This document shows positions 43,280-53,382 of a stretch of 64,000 nucleotides of DNA, one piece after another. Made by a program: the position numbers and the translations under genes. The notes beneath the pieces are model-generated. The model was not told the DNA's origin, made no database searches, and saw only the letters and a list, made by a program, of their open reading frames with translations. How positions within the stretch are numbered: position 1 is the stretch's first letter; each line of letters starts with the position of its first letter. The stretch is from Candidatus Endobugula sp. (lineage in GTDB: Bacteria > Pseudomonadota > Gammaproteobacteria > Pseudomonadales > Cellvibrionaceae). The DNA is taken from assembly GCA_020628895.1 (NCBI GenBank), contig JAHDEM010000001.1, positions 144,761-208,760 of the forward strand, given 5' to 3'.

Positions 43280-44014
43280 GTGTCAGCAAAACAAGCAACA
43301 CTTTATCGGATGGTGACTGATAAGCACGTCTGTCCTTTTGGCATTAAGGCAAAAGATTTGCTGACCCGAAAAGGGTATCAAGTCGATGATCATCACTTAA
43401 CATCGCGTGAACAGATAGACGCTTTTAAGGCCGCCCATGATGTCAAAACCACACCTCAGATAGTCATCGGTGGTGAACGTATTGGAGGATACGAGGCGCT
43501 AAGAGCTTACTTGGGTTTATCGGTAATTGATAAAAACCAAGTCACATACAAACCTATCATAGCCATTTTTGCGATGGCATTATTGATGGCGTCTGCACTG
43601 CATTGGGCTGTGTTTGCCGCTGTGATGCATATCAGGGTCATTGAGTGGTTTATTGCAATAAGCATGTGTGTCTTAGCTATACAAAAGTTGAGGGATTTAA
43701 ATGCATTTAGCAATCAATTTATCACTTATGATTTATTGGCCATGCGCTATGTGCCTTATGCTTACATTTATCCCTTTGCAGAAGCTTTTGCTGGTATTGG
43801 TATGTTATCCGGTGCATTCAGTGGCTTAGTCGCTGCAGTTGCATTGTTAATAGGGACTATTGGTGCCGTTTCTGTTGTTAAAGCGGTATATCTCGATAAG
43901 CGTGAGATAAAATGTGCCTGTGTTGGCGGTAACAGTAACGTACCTTTGGGTTTTATCTCGTTAACAGAAAACCTCTTTATGATGGGTATGGGGATCTGGA
44001 TGATAATCAGTTAA
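43280..44014 (+). CDS. Glutaredoxin-MauE-like fusion membrane protein
   Basis: Glutaredoxin-like DKHVCPFGIKAKDLL then four-TM MauE-like region; GTG 43280 follows AGGAGG. Confidence 0.7.
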   Translation: MSAKQATLYRMVTDKHVCPFGIKAKDLLTRKGYQVDDHHLTSREQIDAFKAAHDVKTTPQIVIGGERIGGYEALRAYLGLSVIDKNQVTYKPIIAIFAMALLMASALHWAVFAAVMHIRVIEWFIAISMCVLAIQKLRDLNAFSNQFITYDLLAMRYVPYAYIYPFAEAFAGIGMLSGAFSGLVAAVALLIGTIGAVSVVKAVYLDKREIKCACVGGNSNVPLGFISLTENLFMMGMGIWMIIS

Positions 44015-44032
44015 GGATTTTTTATTTTGCCC

Positions 44033-44095
44033 TTTTTAACTCCATGGCCTTATAATCACCAACGTCTGAAACACTTAGGTAGAGCTTATTACTGA
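44033..44095 (+). pseudogene. Remnant C-terminus of a DUF4396-like gene
   Basis: FLTPWPYNHQRLKHLGRAYY* versus FLAPWPYNYWRLKHLGKACH* of 26628-27080. Confidence 0.8.
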
Positions 44096-44096
44096 T

Positions 44097-44492
44097 ATGC
44101 ACCGTCAACAAATAACATGGTTAGTCGTGTTAATGCTGTTAACTCAACAGGCGTTGTCGAGCTCCTTAATGGGTTGGGGGCAGGCTGACTCGCCAATGAT
44201 GTCTGGTGCTCACGCACATATGTCGTGTTTAGATGCAGCTGACGGATCACATAGTGACCATGCCGATCATTCCGATCAACATTGCCAGCAATCCTCAGTC
44301 CATACACAGCACGGTGATCATGATCATCACGCCTCTTGTGATAATTGTGTGAGTAATTGTCAGTCTTTTTTCTTCACCACTATTCACGTTCAACCGTTAG
44401 AGCCTTCCAGTAGTTCATTAATGGGGGCTTATTATTCTCGAGTACCGTTTCCGCCACTCAACAACCTCTATAGACCTCCCATTACTGCCTAA
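44097..44492 (+). CDS. Periplasmic His/Cys-rich DUF2946-like protein
   Basis: SDHADHSDQHCQQ, CDNCVSNCQ, C-terminal YRPPIT. Confidence 0.6.
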   Translation: MHRQQITWLVVLMLLTQQALSSSLMGWGQADSPMMSGAHAHMSCLDAADGSHSDHADHSDQHCQQSSVHTQHGDHDHHASCDNCVSNCQSFFFTTIHVQPLEPSSSSLMGAYYSRVPFPPLNNLYRPPITA

Positions 44493-44585
44493 CGCAGGAT
44501 AAATCCGTCTACGTAATACTCGCTTGAGGTGTTTACCTCAGCTAAACCTATTTATTTTTCGATCCCAATGCATTGGAGGTTTCTT

Positions 44586-45089
44586 ATGCAAGCCGTAATA
44601 TGTCGTTTTGTAAAAACGCAGATGCCCTTTTTATTGTTTACTGTTTTTACAATGACCAGTTTTAACCTTGTCCATGCGGACACGATAGCAAAGTCTGACA
44701 CACTGACTGTTTATAAAAGCCCTAGTTGTGGTTGCTGTTCTGCCTGGGTTGAACATATGCAAAACGCAGGGTTTCATACTGCCGTAGAACACCCAAATAA
44801 CTTACAAGCCATCAAAAGAAAACTCGGTATTAAGCCGCAATATCAATCCTGTCATACGGCAGTACACAATGACTTTATTTTTGAAGGGCATATCCCAGTC
44901 AAATTCATTCAACAGTTTTTAGATAACCCACCAAAAGGCGCAATAGGCCTATCGGTACCGGCGATGCCTGCGGGTAGCCCCGGTATGGAAATGGGCAATC
45001 GTTTTACACCTTATACCATCTATCAATTACAACAAGATGGAACCCAACAAGTTTTCGCCACCGTTTCTCAAGCAAAGGAGCAATTTTAA
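44586..45089 (+). CDS. DUF411 metal-binding protein
   Basis: YKSPSCGCCSAWVEHMQNAGF; YQSCHTA; GLSVPAMPAGSPGME; start chosen downstream of GGAGG. Confidence 0.85.
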   Translation: MQAVICRFVKTQMPFLLFTVFTMTSFNLVHADTIAKSDTLTVYKSPSCGCCSAWVEHMQNAGFHTAVEHPNNLQAIKRKLGIKPQYQSCHTAVHNDFIFEGHIPVKFIQQFLDNPPKGAIGLSVPAMPAGSPGMEMGNRFTPYTIYQLQQDGTQQVFATVSQAKEQF

Positions 45090-46405
45090 TGTTTAGGATA
45101 AACACATTATGTATCGGAGCTGCTGGTCTATTGTTAAGTACTACCAGTTTCGCAAACAACTTATCACTGGAAGAGGCCATTGGCCAGGCAATCGCCAACG
45201 ATCCATGGTTAACAGCCAGTGAATATCAACAGGAAGCATTAGATAACCAATCGATTGCCGCAGGACAATTACCTGACCCCAAAGTATCGGTAGGACTAGC
45301 TAATTTGCCAACAGATACCTTTGATTTTGATCAAGAAGCTATGACGCAGCTAAAGTTTGGTGTCAGCCAACAGTTCCCCCGCGGTAAAACACGGCGACTG
45401 AAACAACAACAGCTAGCGCAACAAAGTGAGCAAACGGTTTTTCAGCGTGAAAATCGTAAAGCCATGGTGACGTTAACGATTACGCAGCTATGGCTGGATT
45501 GGTTAAAACAAGAAAAAATAATCGAACTGATCGAAAACGATCGCAGTTTATTCGAAGACTTGGCTGACATTGTCAACGCCAATTATGCCAGTGCCCTTGG
45601 GAAAACGCAGCAGCACGATATCATTCAAGCGCAAGTAGAACTGACACGTTTAGAAGATCGTTTATTCCGTCTTGCTGAGGCAGCCGACATTCATCAAGCC
45701 AAACTGAACGAGTGGCTGCCTGAGCCGCTTGATACACTGACAAATCTTGCATTACCGCCTCTACCTTTGAATGCTTCGAACGTTCTTAACAAGCTCGGTA
45801 ACAATATCCTCAAAAATAATGACACATTAAGTCAACACTTTTTACAACATCCCAAAATCTTACTGCTAGACCAACAAATTACGGTAAGTGATACCGCCAC
45901 ACAATTGGCCAAGCAACAATATAAACCTCAGTGGGGTATTAGCAGCAGTTATGCCTGGCGTGATGATGACCTGATGGGTAATGACCGTGCCGATTTATTA
46001 TCGGTAGGTGTCACATTTGATGCGCCTTTCTTTACAGCGAATCGTCAAGATAAACAGGTCAGTGCCACTATTGCACAAACCGAGGCAATTAAAACTCAAA
46101 AGTATCAAGTATTACGCCAATTCATTGCTGAAACCAATCAAGCGACAGCAAAACTTCAACGTTTAGATCAACGACAAGCGCTTTACCAAACGCGTTTGTT
46201 GGAAGAAATCCATGAGCAAGTTGAAGCCTCCTTGACAGCTTATACCAACGACAATGCGGATTTTAACCAAGTCGTACGTGCCCGTATCACCGAGTTAAAT
46301 AGTCGTATCGATGCACTAACGATTGATATTGATCGTTTAAAAACCATTGCACAATTAAATTATTTATTTACAACAACGACAGACTCAACAGGGGCCAAGC
46401 GATGA
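45089..46405 (+). CDS. cusC: TolC-family outer membrane factor of CusABC-type efflux
   Basis: TolC-like sequence, first of three overlapping/adjacent RND genes. Confidence 0.82.
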   Translation: MFRINTLCIGAAGLLLSTTSFANNLSLEEAIGQAIANDPWLTASEYQQEALDNQSIAAGQLPDPKVSVGLANLPTDTFDFDQEAMTQLKFGVSQQFPRGKTRRLKQQQLAQQSEQTVFQRENRKAMVTLTITQLWLDWLKQEKIIELIENDRSLFEDLADIVNANYASALGKTQQHDIIQAQVELTRLEDRLFRLAEAADIHQAKLNEWLPEPLDTLTNLALPPLPLNASNVLNKLGNNILKNNDTLSQHFLQHPKILLLDQQITVSDTATQLAKQQYKPQWGISSSYAWRDDDLMGNDRADLLSVGVTFDAPFFTANRQDKQVSATIAQTEAIKTQKYQVLRQFIAETNQATAKLQRLDQRQALYQTRLLEEIHEQVEASLTAYTNDNADFNQVVRARITELNSRIDALTIDIDRLKTIAQLNYLFTTTTDSTGAKR

Positions 46406-48243
46406 AGACATTAATCATTATTTTAATCAGCATGGCGATCGGTGGTGGGGCTGTTTTTTTTACACTTCCGCATATCAACACTGAAGCATTATCCTCAACG
46501 AATATGGGTAGCGATGAAAAAAAACCACTCTATTGGGTGGCACCTATGGATGCCAATTACCGTCGAGATGGACCGGGTAAATCACCGATGGGCATGGATC
46601 TAGTCCCTGTTTATGAAGAGGACAGTGGCGGTGCAGACGCAGGCCCAGGTACGATTAGCATTCACCCCAGCGTTGTTAATAACTTAGGGGTTCGTACTGC
46701 AACAACAGAGATGCGTACGTTGGATCGAATGATCAATACCGTCGGTTATGTGCAATATGATGAAGAATCACTCATTCATATTCACCCACGCGTCGAAGGC
46801 TGGGTAGAGAATTTATACGTTAAAGCAGAAGGCGATCCCGTTAAAAAAGGTCAGGCACTTTACGCTTTATATTCTCCGCAGCTAGTCACTGCACAAGAGG
46901 AATTGTTAATTGCCTTAAACCGTAAAAACCAGACCTTAATTGCTGCAGCAAAAGATCGGTTACGTGCGCTTCAATTGTCTAGCACATTTATTAATACACT
47001 GACTAAAACCCGCAAAGTCAAACAAACCGTGACCTTTTATGCACCGCAATCTGGTGTACTGGATCGGTTGAATATTCGCGAAGGTTTCTTTGTTAAGCCC
47101 GGCACCTCCATGATGTCGATCGGTTCTCTTGATGAGGTATGGGTTGAAGCAGAAGTCTTTGAACGACAAGCAGGGTTAATCGACGTGGGCTTACCCGTGA
47201 CCATGACACTGGATTACAAACCCAGTCAGCGTTGGCAGGGCAAGGTGGACTATATCTATCCCACATTAGATGCCAAAACGCGTACCCTGCGTATTCGGTT
47301 ACGCTTTGCCAACGATGACAAACAACTCAAGCCCAATATGTTCGCCCAGATTCAAATTAATGCTGAATCCGATGATAGTGTTTTAGTGGTACCTAACGAA
47401 GCAATTATTCGTACGGGTTCTCAAAACCGTGTGGTATTGGCTTTAGAGGAAGGGCAGTTTAAATCCATAGCAGTCACACTGGGGCAGAGCGGTGACCAAT
47501 GGACAGAAATCACCGAAGGCCTGTCAGAGGGTGACCGCGTTGTCACATCCGCACAATTCTTATTGGATTCAGAATCCAGCAAAACATCGGACTTTGTGCG
47601 TATGGAAGCCGCTGCACAACCTACTAGTGTCTGGGCAGCAGCACGCGTCATTGATGTGATGACCGATAGTGCAATGGTGAAGTTAGATCACGATCCTATC
47701 CCCGAGTGGGAATGGCCGCAAATGACGATGAATTTTGCGGTTTCAGATGAAGTCGATCTAAGTACTTTGAAGGAAGGGCAGTCACTGCATGTCGAAATCA
47801 ACAAAGTAGGCGATAGTGGTTTTTCCGTTACCCAAATTCATATTATGGAAAGAATGCAAGGCGAGCATGATGACCACGAGTCCATAGATCATTCTTCAAT
47901 GGATCACTCCACTATGGGGCATGCTGACGATTCGTCGATGGATCATAGCCAAGACGCAACCATGAACCATGACAAGCATGATATGGAAAATACCGATCAC
48001 GCTTCAATGGATCATGGCGAACACTCATCTATGTCTCATGATCAGCACGATATGAAAGACGTTGTTGATCATTCAAGTATGGATCATAGTCAACACACGG
48101 CGGAATCAGACTCGATGAATAATCATCACGATCATTCATCGATGGACCATACCGATCACTCCAACATGGATCACAGCCAGCATACGATGCCTGATCAAGC
48201 CGATTCAGATAAGGTTGATCACAGCAAGATGAATCATCATTAA
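46402..48243 (+). CDS. cusB: RND periplasmic adaptor CusB with HMBD, CusF-like domain and His/Met-rich tail
   Basis: YWVAPMDANYRRDGPGKSPMGMDLVPVYE; EWPQMTMNFAV; DHSSMDHS repeats. Confidence 0.92.
   Translation: MKTLIIILISMAIGGGAVFFTLPHINTEALSSTNMGSDEKKPLYWVAPMDANYRRDGPGKSPMGMDLVPVYEEDSGGADAGPGTISIHPSVVNNLGVRTATTEMRTLDRMINTVGYVQYDEESLIHIHPRVEGWVENLYVKAEGDPVKKGQALYALYSPQLVTAQEELLIALNRKNQTLIAAAKDRLRALQLSSTFINTLTKTRKVKQTVTFYAPQSGVLDRLNIREGFFVKPGTSMMSIGSLDEVWVEAEVFERQAGLIDVGLPVTMTLDYKPSQRWQGKVDYIYPTLDAKTRTLRIRLRFANDDKQLKPNMFAQIQINAESDDSVLVVPNEAIIRTGSQNRVVLALEEGQFKSIAVTLGQSGDQWTEITEGLSEGDRVVTSAQFLLDSESSKTSDFVRMEAAAQPTSVWAAARVIDVMTDSAMVKLDHDPIPEWEWPQMTMNFAVSDEVDLSTLKEGQSLHVEINKVGDSGFSVTQIHIMERMQGEHDDHESIDHSSMDHSTMGHADDSSMDHSQDATMNHDKHDMENTDHASMDHGEHSSMSHDQHDMKDVVDHSSMDHSQHTAESDSMNNHHDHSSMDHTDHSNMDHSQHTMPDQADSDKVDHSKMNHH
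47860..48240 (+). repeat. Imperfect coding repeats, (D/N)HSSMDHS-type metal-binding tail
   Basis: Repeated DHSSMDH / DHASMDH / DHSNMDH in the translation. Confidence 0.9.
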
Positions 48244-48256
48244 ATAGGAGTCAATC

Positions 48257-51200
48257 ATGATAGAAGCGATTATTCGTTGGTCGATTGGCAACCGTTTTTT
48301 GGTGTTGCTGGCGACCTTTATTATTACTGGCTGGGGATTGTATTCATTAAAAAACACCCCGCTGGATGCCATTCCTGACTTGTCTGATGTGCAGGTCATT
48401 ATTAAAACCTCGTACCCGGGGCAAGCACCGCAAGTGGTAGAGGATCAGGTAACATACCCACTGACGACGGCTATGTTATCCGTGCCTGGTGCCGAGACTG
48501 TTCGAGGCTATTCCTTTTTCGGTGATTCTTATGTGTACATTATTTTTAATGAAAATACGGATCTCTATTGGGCACGTAGTCGTGTATTGGAATATTTAAG
48601 CCAGGTTGCGCCATCACTCCCCAGCAATGCCAAACCACAACTGGGACCTGATGCAACGGGTGTGGGCTGGGTTTATGCCTATGCGCTGGTGGATCGTAGT
48701 GGGCAGCGAGATATTAGCCAATTGCGTAGTTTACAAGACTGGTTTTTAAAGTACGAATTACAAACCGTACCTGGGGTAGCTGAAGTGGCGACTATGGGCG
48801 GTATGGTCAAGCAATACCAAGTGGTAGTTGACCCAGACAAACTGCGTGCTTTTGATATTCCCTTATCCCATGTGCAAATGGCTATTCGCCGAGCCAATCA
48901 GGAAGTCGGGGCGTCGGTGATTGAAATGGCCGAAGCGGAATATATGGTACGTGCAACCGGCTATTTGGCCTCTATTGAGGATATTAATACCATTCCATTG
49001 GGACTCAATGTTAACGGGACACCTTTGTTGTTAAAGGATATTGCCCAAGTACAACTTGGCCCGCAAATGCGTCGAGGTGTCACCGAATTAAACGGTGAAG
49101 GTGAAGCCGTGGGTGGTGTCATCGTCATGCGCTTTGGTGAAAATGCACAAACCACTATTGAAGGTGTTAAAACTAAAATCGCTGAGCTGGAACAGGGCTT
49201 ACCTGAAGGCGTTGAGGTAGTCACCGTTTACGACCGTTCAGGATTAATTGAGCGTGCCGTTGATAATCTTTGGCATAAACTCTTGGAAGAGTTTCTCGTC
49301 GTTGCGTTGGTTTGTGTACTCTTTCTGTTCCATGTTCGTTCATCGCTGGTGGCGATTGTTAGCTTACCTGTGGGCATACTCGCTGCGTTTATTGTGATGC
49401 ACTGGCAGGGTATTAACGCCAACATCATGTCGTTGGGAGGAATCGCCATTGCTATTGGCGCTATGATCGATGGTGCCATAGTGATGATTGAAAATATGCA
49501 CAAGCATATGGAGAAAACACCACTGACCAAAGATAACCGCTGGGAAATCGTGACTCGCTCTGCCACAGAAGTAGGGCCAGCCTTATTTTTTAGTTTACTG
49601 ATTATCACCGTCAGTTTTGTTCCCGTGTTTACCTTAGAAGCGCAAGAAGGACGATTGTTTTCTCCATTGGCGTTTACGAAAACCTATGCCATGGCTGCCT
49701 CAGCAGCATTAGCCGTGACCTTGGTGCCCGTATTAATGGGCTACTTTATTCGTGGGCGCGTCATTGCCGAGCATAAAAATCCCGTTAATCGTTTGCTGAT
49801 TTTTTTGTACTTGCCGGTGCTGAAAAAAGTCTTGGCATTTCCTAAAACTACACTACTGATAGCACTAGTCATACTTGCTAGCACCTTGTGGCCTTTGGAG
49901 AAAATCGGCAGTGAGTTTATTCCACCGTTAGATGAAGGCGATTTAATGTACATGCCCACAACTTACCCCGGTATTTCTATTGGTAAAGCTCGTGAGCTGT
50001 TACAGCAAACGAATAAACTGATCAAAACCGTACCTGAGGTAGAGAGTGTCTTCGGTAAAGTGGGACGTGCAGATACCGCAACCGATCCAGCACCTTTGAC
50101 GATGATAGAGACGTTTATTCAGCTCAAAGATCGCAGTGAATGGCGACCGGGTATGACGACCGAAGGCCTTAAACAAGAGCTGGATAGTCTGGTTAAAATT
50201 CCCGGATTAACCAATGCGTGGGTCATGCCCATTAAAACGCGTATCGATATGTTAGCTACAGGTATCAAAACGCCTGTGGGCATTAAAGTCGCGGGCCCAG
50301 ACTTAGCGGTAATTCAGGATATTGGTCAACAACTGGAGGTGATTATGCAAGAGGTTCCGGGAACACTGTCTGTCTACTCTGAGCGTGTTGCCGGTGGTCG
50401 TTATATAAAAGTGGATATCGATCGTGTTAAAGCGGCACGATTTGGTTTAAACATTGCTGATGTTCAACAAGTGGTGTCTTCCGCGATTGGTGGCATGAAT
50501 GTGACTCAAACCATCGAAGGTTTGGAGCGTTACCCGGTGAATATTCGCTATCCACAAACTTATCGCAATTCACCTGAACAATTACGTCAACTGCCTATTG
50601 TGACACCCAGCGGCCAGCGTATCGGTTTAGGGGATGTCGCCACTATCGCTATTGAAGATGGCCCACCGGGGATTAAAAGTGAAAACGCGCGCTTAAATGG
50701 TTGGACGTTTGTTGATATTGAAGGCGTTGATATTGGCACTTATGTTGAGCAAGCTCAGCAAACTGTCAAAGAGCAATTGTCACTACCTGCGGGCTATTCC
50801 GTGATTTGGTCTGGCCAGTATGAATATATGCTGCGAGCCAAAGAGCGATTAACTTTCGTGATACCCCTTACCATTGCCATTATTGCTCTGCTGTTGTACC
50901 TGAACTTCAGAAGTGTTATCGAAGTCGCAATATTGCTAACAACATTGCCTTTTTCTGTCATAGGTAGTGTATGGCTGATGTACTGGCAGGACTTTAATTT
51001 TTCTATCGCGGTCGGCGTTGGATTTATTGCCTTAGCAGGAGTCGCTGTAGAAATTGGCGTGATTATGCTGGTCTATTTAAATCAAGCCTGGCAACGATAT
51101 CAGGAAAATAACACGCCAGACCTTCATGGTTTAAAAAATGCGATTCAAGAGGGTGCGGGTATGCGTATCCGTCCGGTGATGATGACCGCGGCTGCCATTA

Positions 51201-51403
51201 TTGTTGGCCTGCTGCCGATTCTGTATGGCACAGGAACCGGATCAGAAGTCATGAGCCGTATCGCAGCACCGATGGTGGGTGGCATGGTGAGTTCAGTTTT
51301 ATTAACGTTAATCGTATTACCTGCCATTTATTTTCTATGGAAAAAAAATGATTGTAAAAAATATATTCTTAGTGAGAAAAAACGTGAGGAAAAAAATGAC
51401 TAA
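48257..51403 (+). CDS. cusA: Heavy-metal RND efflux pump CusA
   Basis: 1048-aa RND; KNTPLDAIPDLSDVQVII; GAMIDGAIVMIENMHKH. Confidence 0.95.
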   Translation: MIEAIIRWSIGNRFLVLLATFIITGWGLYSLKNTPLDAIPDLSDVQVIIKTSYPGQAPQVVEDQVTYPLTTAMLSVPGAETVRGYSFFGDSYVYIIFNENTDLYWARSRVLEYLSQVAPSLPSNAKPQLGPDATGVGWVYAYALVDRSGQRDISQLRSLQDWFLKYELQTVPGVAEVATMGGMVKQYQVVVDPDKLRAFDIPLSHVQMAIRRANQEVGASVIEMAEAEYMVRATGYLASIEDINTIPLGLNVNGTPLLLKDIAQVQLGPQMRRGVTELNGEGEAVGGVIVMRFGENAQTTIEGVKTKIAELEQGLPEGVEVVTVYDRSGLIERAVDNLWHKLLEEFLVVALVCVLFLFHVRSSLVAIVSLPVGILAAFIVMHWQGINANIMSLGGIAIAIGAMIDGAIVMIENMHKHMEKTPLTKDNRWEIVTRSATEVGPALFFSLLIITVSFVPVFTLEAQEGRLFSPLAFTKTYAMAASAALAVTLVPVLMGYFIRGRVIAEHKNPVNRLLIFLYLPVLKKVLAFPKTTLLIALVILASTLWPLEKIGSEFIPPLDEGDLMYMPTTYPGISIGKARELLQQTNKLIKTVPEVESVFGKVGRADTATDPAPLTMIETFIQLKDRSEWRPGMTTEGLKQELDSLVKIPGLTNAWVMPIKTRIDMLATGIKTPVGIKVAGPDLAVIQDIGQQLEVIMQEVPGTLSVYSERVAGGRYIKVDIDRVKAARFGLNIADVQQVVSSAIGGMNVTQTIEGLERYPVNIRYPQTYRNSPEQLRQLPIVTPSGQRIGLGDVATIAIEDGPPGIKSENARLNGWTFVDIEGVDIGTYVEQAQQTVKEQLSLPAGYSVIWSGQYEYMLRAKERLTFVIPLTIAIIALLLYLNFRSVIEVAILLTTLPFSVIGSVWLMYWQDFNFSIAVGVGFIALAGVAVEIGVIMLVYLNQAWQRYQENNTPDLHGLKNAIQEGAGMRIRPVMMTAAAIIVGLLPILYGTGTGSEVMSRIAAPMVGGMVSSVLLTLIVLPAIYFLWKKNDCKKYILSEKKREEKND

Positions 51404-51677
51404 ATCAGTATTGTTATTATGTGGTATCACCGTGGCTTTATTGACACTGGCACTCAAGACTTATGCGCATGCGCCTGAGTTACATAAAAAAGAGAGTGCA
51501 GACAAACCGCAATGTGAAGCGATGCAAAAAATGGATCACTCTGATATGGATAAGGATATGGAGGATCCTATCATGCAAGCGATGATGGAGCAGTGTAAAG
51601 ACTGGCTCCATGATGAGCATGAACAAGATGTCAAAGAGCATCCCTCTGATGGCCATGATAAACACAATCAAGGTTAA
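51396..51677 (+). CDS. Small secreted Met/His/Asp-rich protein
   Basis: Signal peptide; CEAMQKMDHSDMDKDMEDPIMQAMMEQC. Confidence 0.65.
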   Translation: MTKSVLLLCGITVALLTLALKTYAHAPELHKKESADKPQCEAMQKMDHSDMDKDMEDPIMQAMMEQCKDWLHDEHEQDVKEHPSDGHDKHNQG

Positions 51678-51736
51678 CGATTCATGACGGTGAAGGTAAT
51701 AGACCTTCACCCACTCATTATGATTAGGAGAATACG

Positions 51737-52282
51737 ATGACTATTATAAAAACGCTAGTCGCTGTCATAATCTTCACTCTTGTTGTCGGTTTAGGTGTTA
51801 TCTATTCCGGTATTTACCCCATCGGTGCAGACCAGCGGCACTCTGCTGTGACTTTTTGGTTACTGGATACATTACGTAAACGCTCCGTTGCTCGTGCATC
51901 AGAAGATATCGAAGTCCCATCACTGGGAAGCCCGCAACAATTACTCAGTGGCGGGGCAGACTATAACGATATGTGTGCAGGCTGCCACCTTAAGCCCGGT
52001 GTCACAGAAACGGATATGACGATTGGTTTATATCCAACGCCACCTGATCTGACGGTACCACCAGAAAAACACGACCATGATCATGGCTCCGGTGGTCATG
52101 ATGACCCAGTGGTTATTGCTAAGCAGCAATACTGGGTCATTAAGCATGGCATTATGGCATCAGGCATGGCGGCTTTTGGGCCGACACACAGTGATGAACG
52201 CATTTGGGCGATGGTGGCTTTTTTACAGAAGTTGCCAGAAATGACCCCAGAGCAATATCAAATTATTACAACGAGGCGATAA
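51737..52282 (+). CDS. c-type cytochrome
   Basis: CAGCH heme motif, DHDHGSGGHDD insert. Confidence 0.82.
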   Translation: MTIIKTLVAVIIFTLVVGLGVIYSGIYPIGADQRHSAVTFWLLDTLRKRSVARASEDIEVPSLGSPQQLLSGGADYNDMCAGCHLKPGVTETDMTIGLYPTPPDLTVPPEKHDHDHGSGGHDDPVVIAKQQYWVIKHGIMASGMAAFGPTHSDERIWAMVAFLQKLPEMTPEQYQIITTRR

Positions 52283-52284
52283 CT

Positions 52285-52797
52285 ATGAAGATGCGAACAA
52301 TAACACTGGTTATCTGTCTGTTTCTGGTATTGATGGTGACGGCTTGTGATAAAAAAGAAAAGGAGACACCTGCTGTGTCAATAAATACAAGCAGTAACTC
52401 AGCTTCTTTTGCCGAGCTCACATTAACACCAAAATCAGGAACGGATCGTTGGTATTTTGCGGAGCAAGCAGAGCGTGGGCAGGCTGTTTTTGCGGCTAAC
52501 TGTGCTGTTTGCCATGGCAACAATGCAGAGGCTACACCGCACTGGAAAACCCCTAACGATAGTGGCCATTATCCGCCGCCACCTCTAAACGGTTCTGCTC
52601 ATGCTTGGCATCATCCTTTATCCATTCTTGGGCGCACTATTTATTTTGGTGGTGCACCAGTGGGAGGGCAAATGCCAGCCTTTAAAGATAAATTAACAGA
52701 ATCCGACATCATTGATGTCATTGCACACTTTCAAAGTTATTGGTCAGACGACATCTATGATCGCTGGTTACAAATTGAAAATAGTTCACGAAATTAA
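52285..52797 (+). CDS. c-type cytochrome lipoprotein
   Basis: VTACDKK lipobox, CAVCHG; paralogue of 27526-28041. Confidence 0.85.
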   Translation: MKMRTITLVICLFLVLMVTACDKKEKETPAVSINTSSNSASFAELTLTPKSGTDRWYFAEQAERGQAVFAANCAVCHGNNAEATPHWKTPNDSGHYPPPPLNGSAHAWHHPLSILGRTIYFGGAPVGGQMPAFKDKLTESDIIDVIAHFQSYWSDDIYDRWLQIENSSRN

Positions 52798-52823
52798 TAT
52801 TCCTATAACAGGAGAAAACCAAT

Positions 52824-53375
52824 ATGTTTACTCAACTTTTTTTACGCTTATTAGTCATCATGGTAGTTATCGTACCCATTTATTCTCAGGCGATAGAAAC
52901 AAAACCTTATGCCGGACAGCATACCCGATCCATTAAAAGTCTGAGTGATGATGATATTCATTCATTAAAAACAGGGCAGGGTTGGGGGCTGGCAAAGCCT
53001 GCAGAACTTAATGGTGTGCCAGGACCAGCACATATTTTGGAATTAAAAGATGAACTGAAACTATCCGAAGAACAACTGGTAGCCATTCAAGCACTGTGGG
53101 AAGAAATGAATCAGTCTGCACGACAATACGGTGAATTGTATCTGCAGAGCGAAGCTAAGATTGAAGCGTTTTTTAATACACCTGATGCAGACGAAGCGTT
53201 ATTACTGAAGTTACTTTCGGAGTCAGCGAATAATTTGGCACAGTTGCGCCATGTTCATCTACAGACACATTTAAAGGCTAAACCATTATTAACAGTGCAT
53301 CAAAATATGCTTTACCAAAAATTACGCGGATATGCTGATGGTACTCATCCAAAGGGGCATCAACATAAACATTAA
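52824..53375 (+). CDS. Periplasmic GQGWGLAKPAELNG-family protein
   Basis: Paralogue of 28077-28634. Confidence 0.75.
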   Translation: MFTQLFLRLLVIMVVIVPIYSQAIETKPYAGQHTRSIKSLSDDDIHSLKTGQGWGLAKPAELNGVPGPAHILELKDELKLSEEQLVAIQALWEEMNQSARQYGELYLQSEAKIEAFFNTPDADEALLLKLLSESANNLAQLRHVHLQTHLKAKPLLTVHQNMLYQKLRGYADGTHPKGHQHKH

Positions 53376-53382
53376 CGGCTTA

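Noticed and set aside
47860-48240. Short tandem-like repeats initially considered CRISPR-like
   Set aside because: In-frame imperfect DHSSMDHS codon repeats inside cusB; no fixed repeat/spacer architecture.
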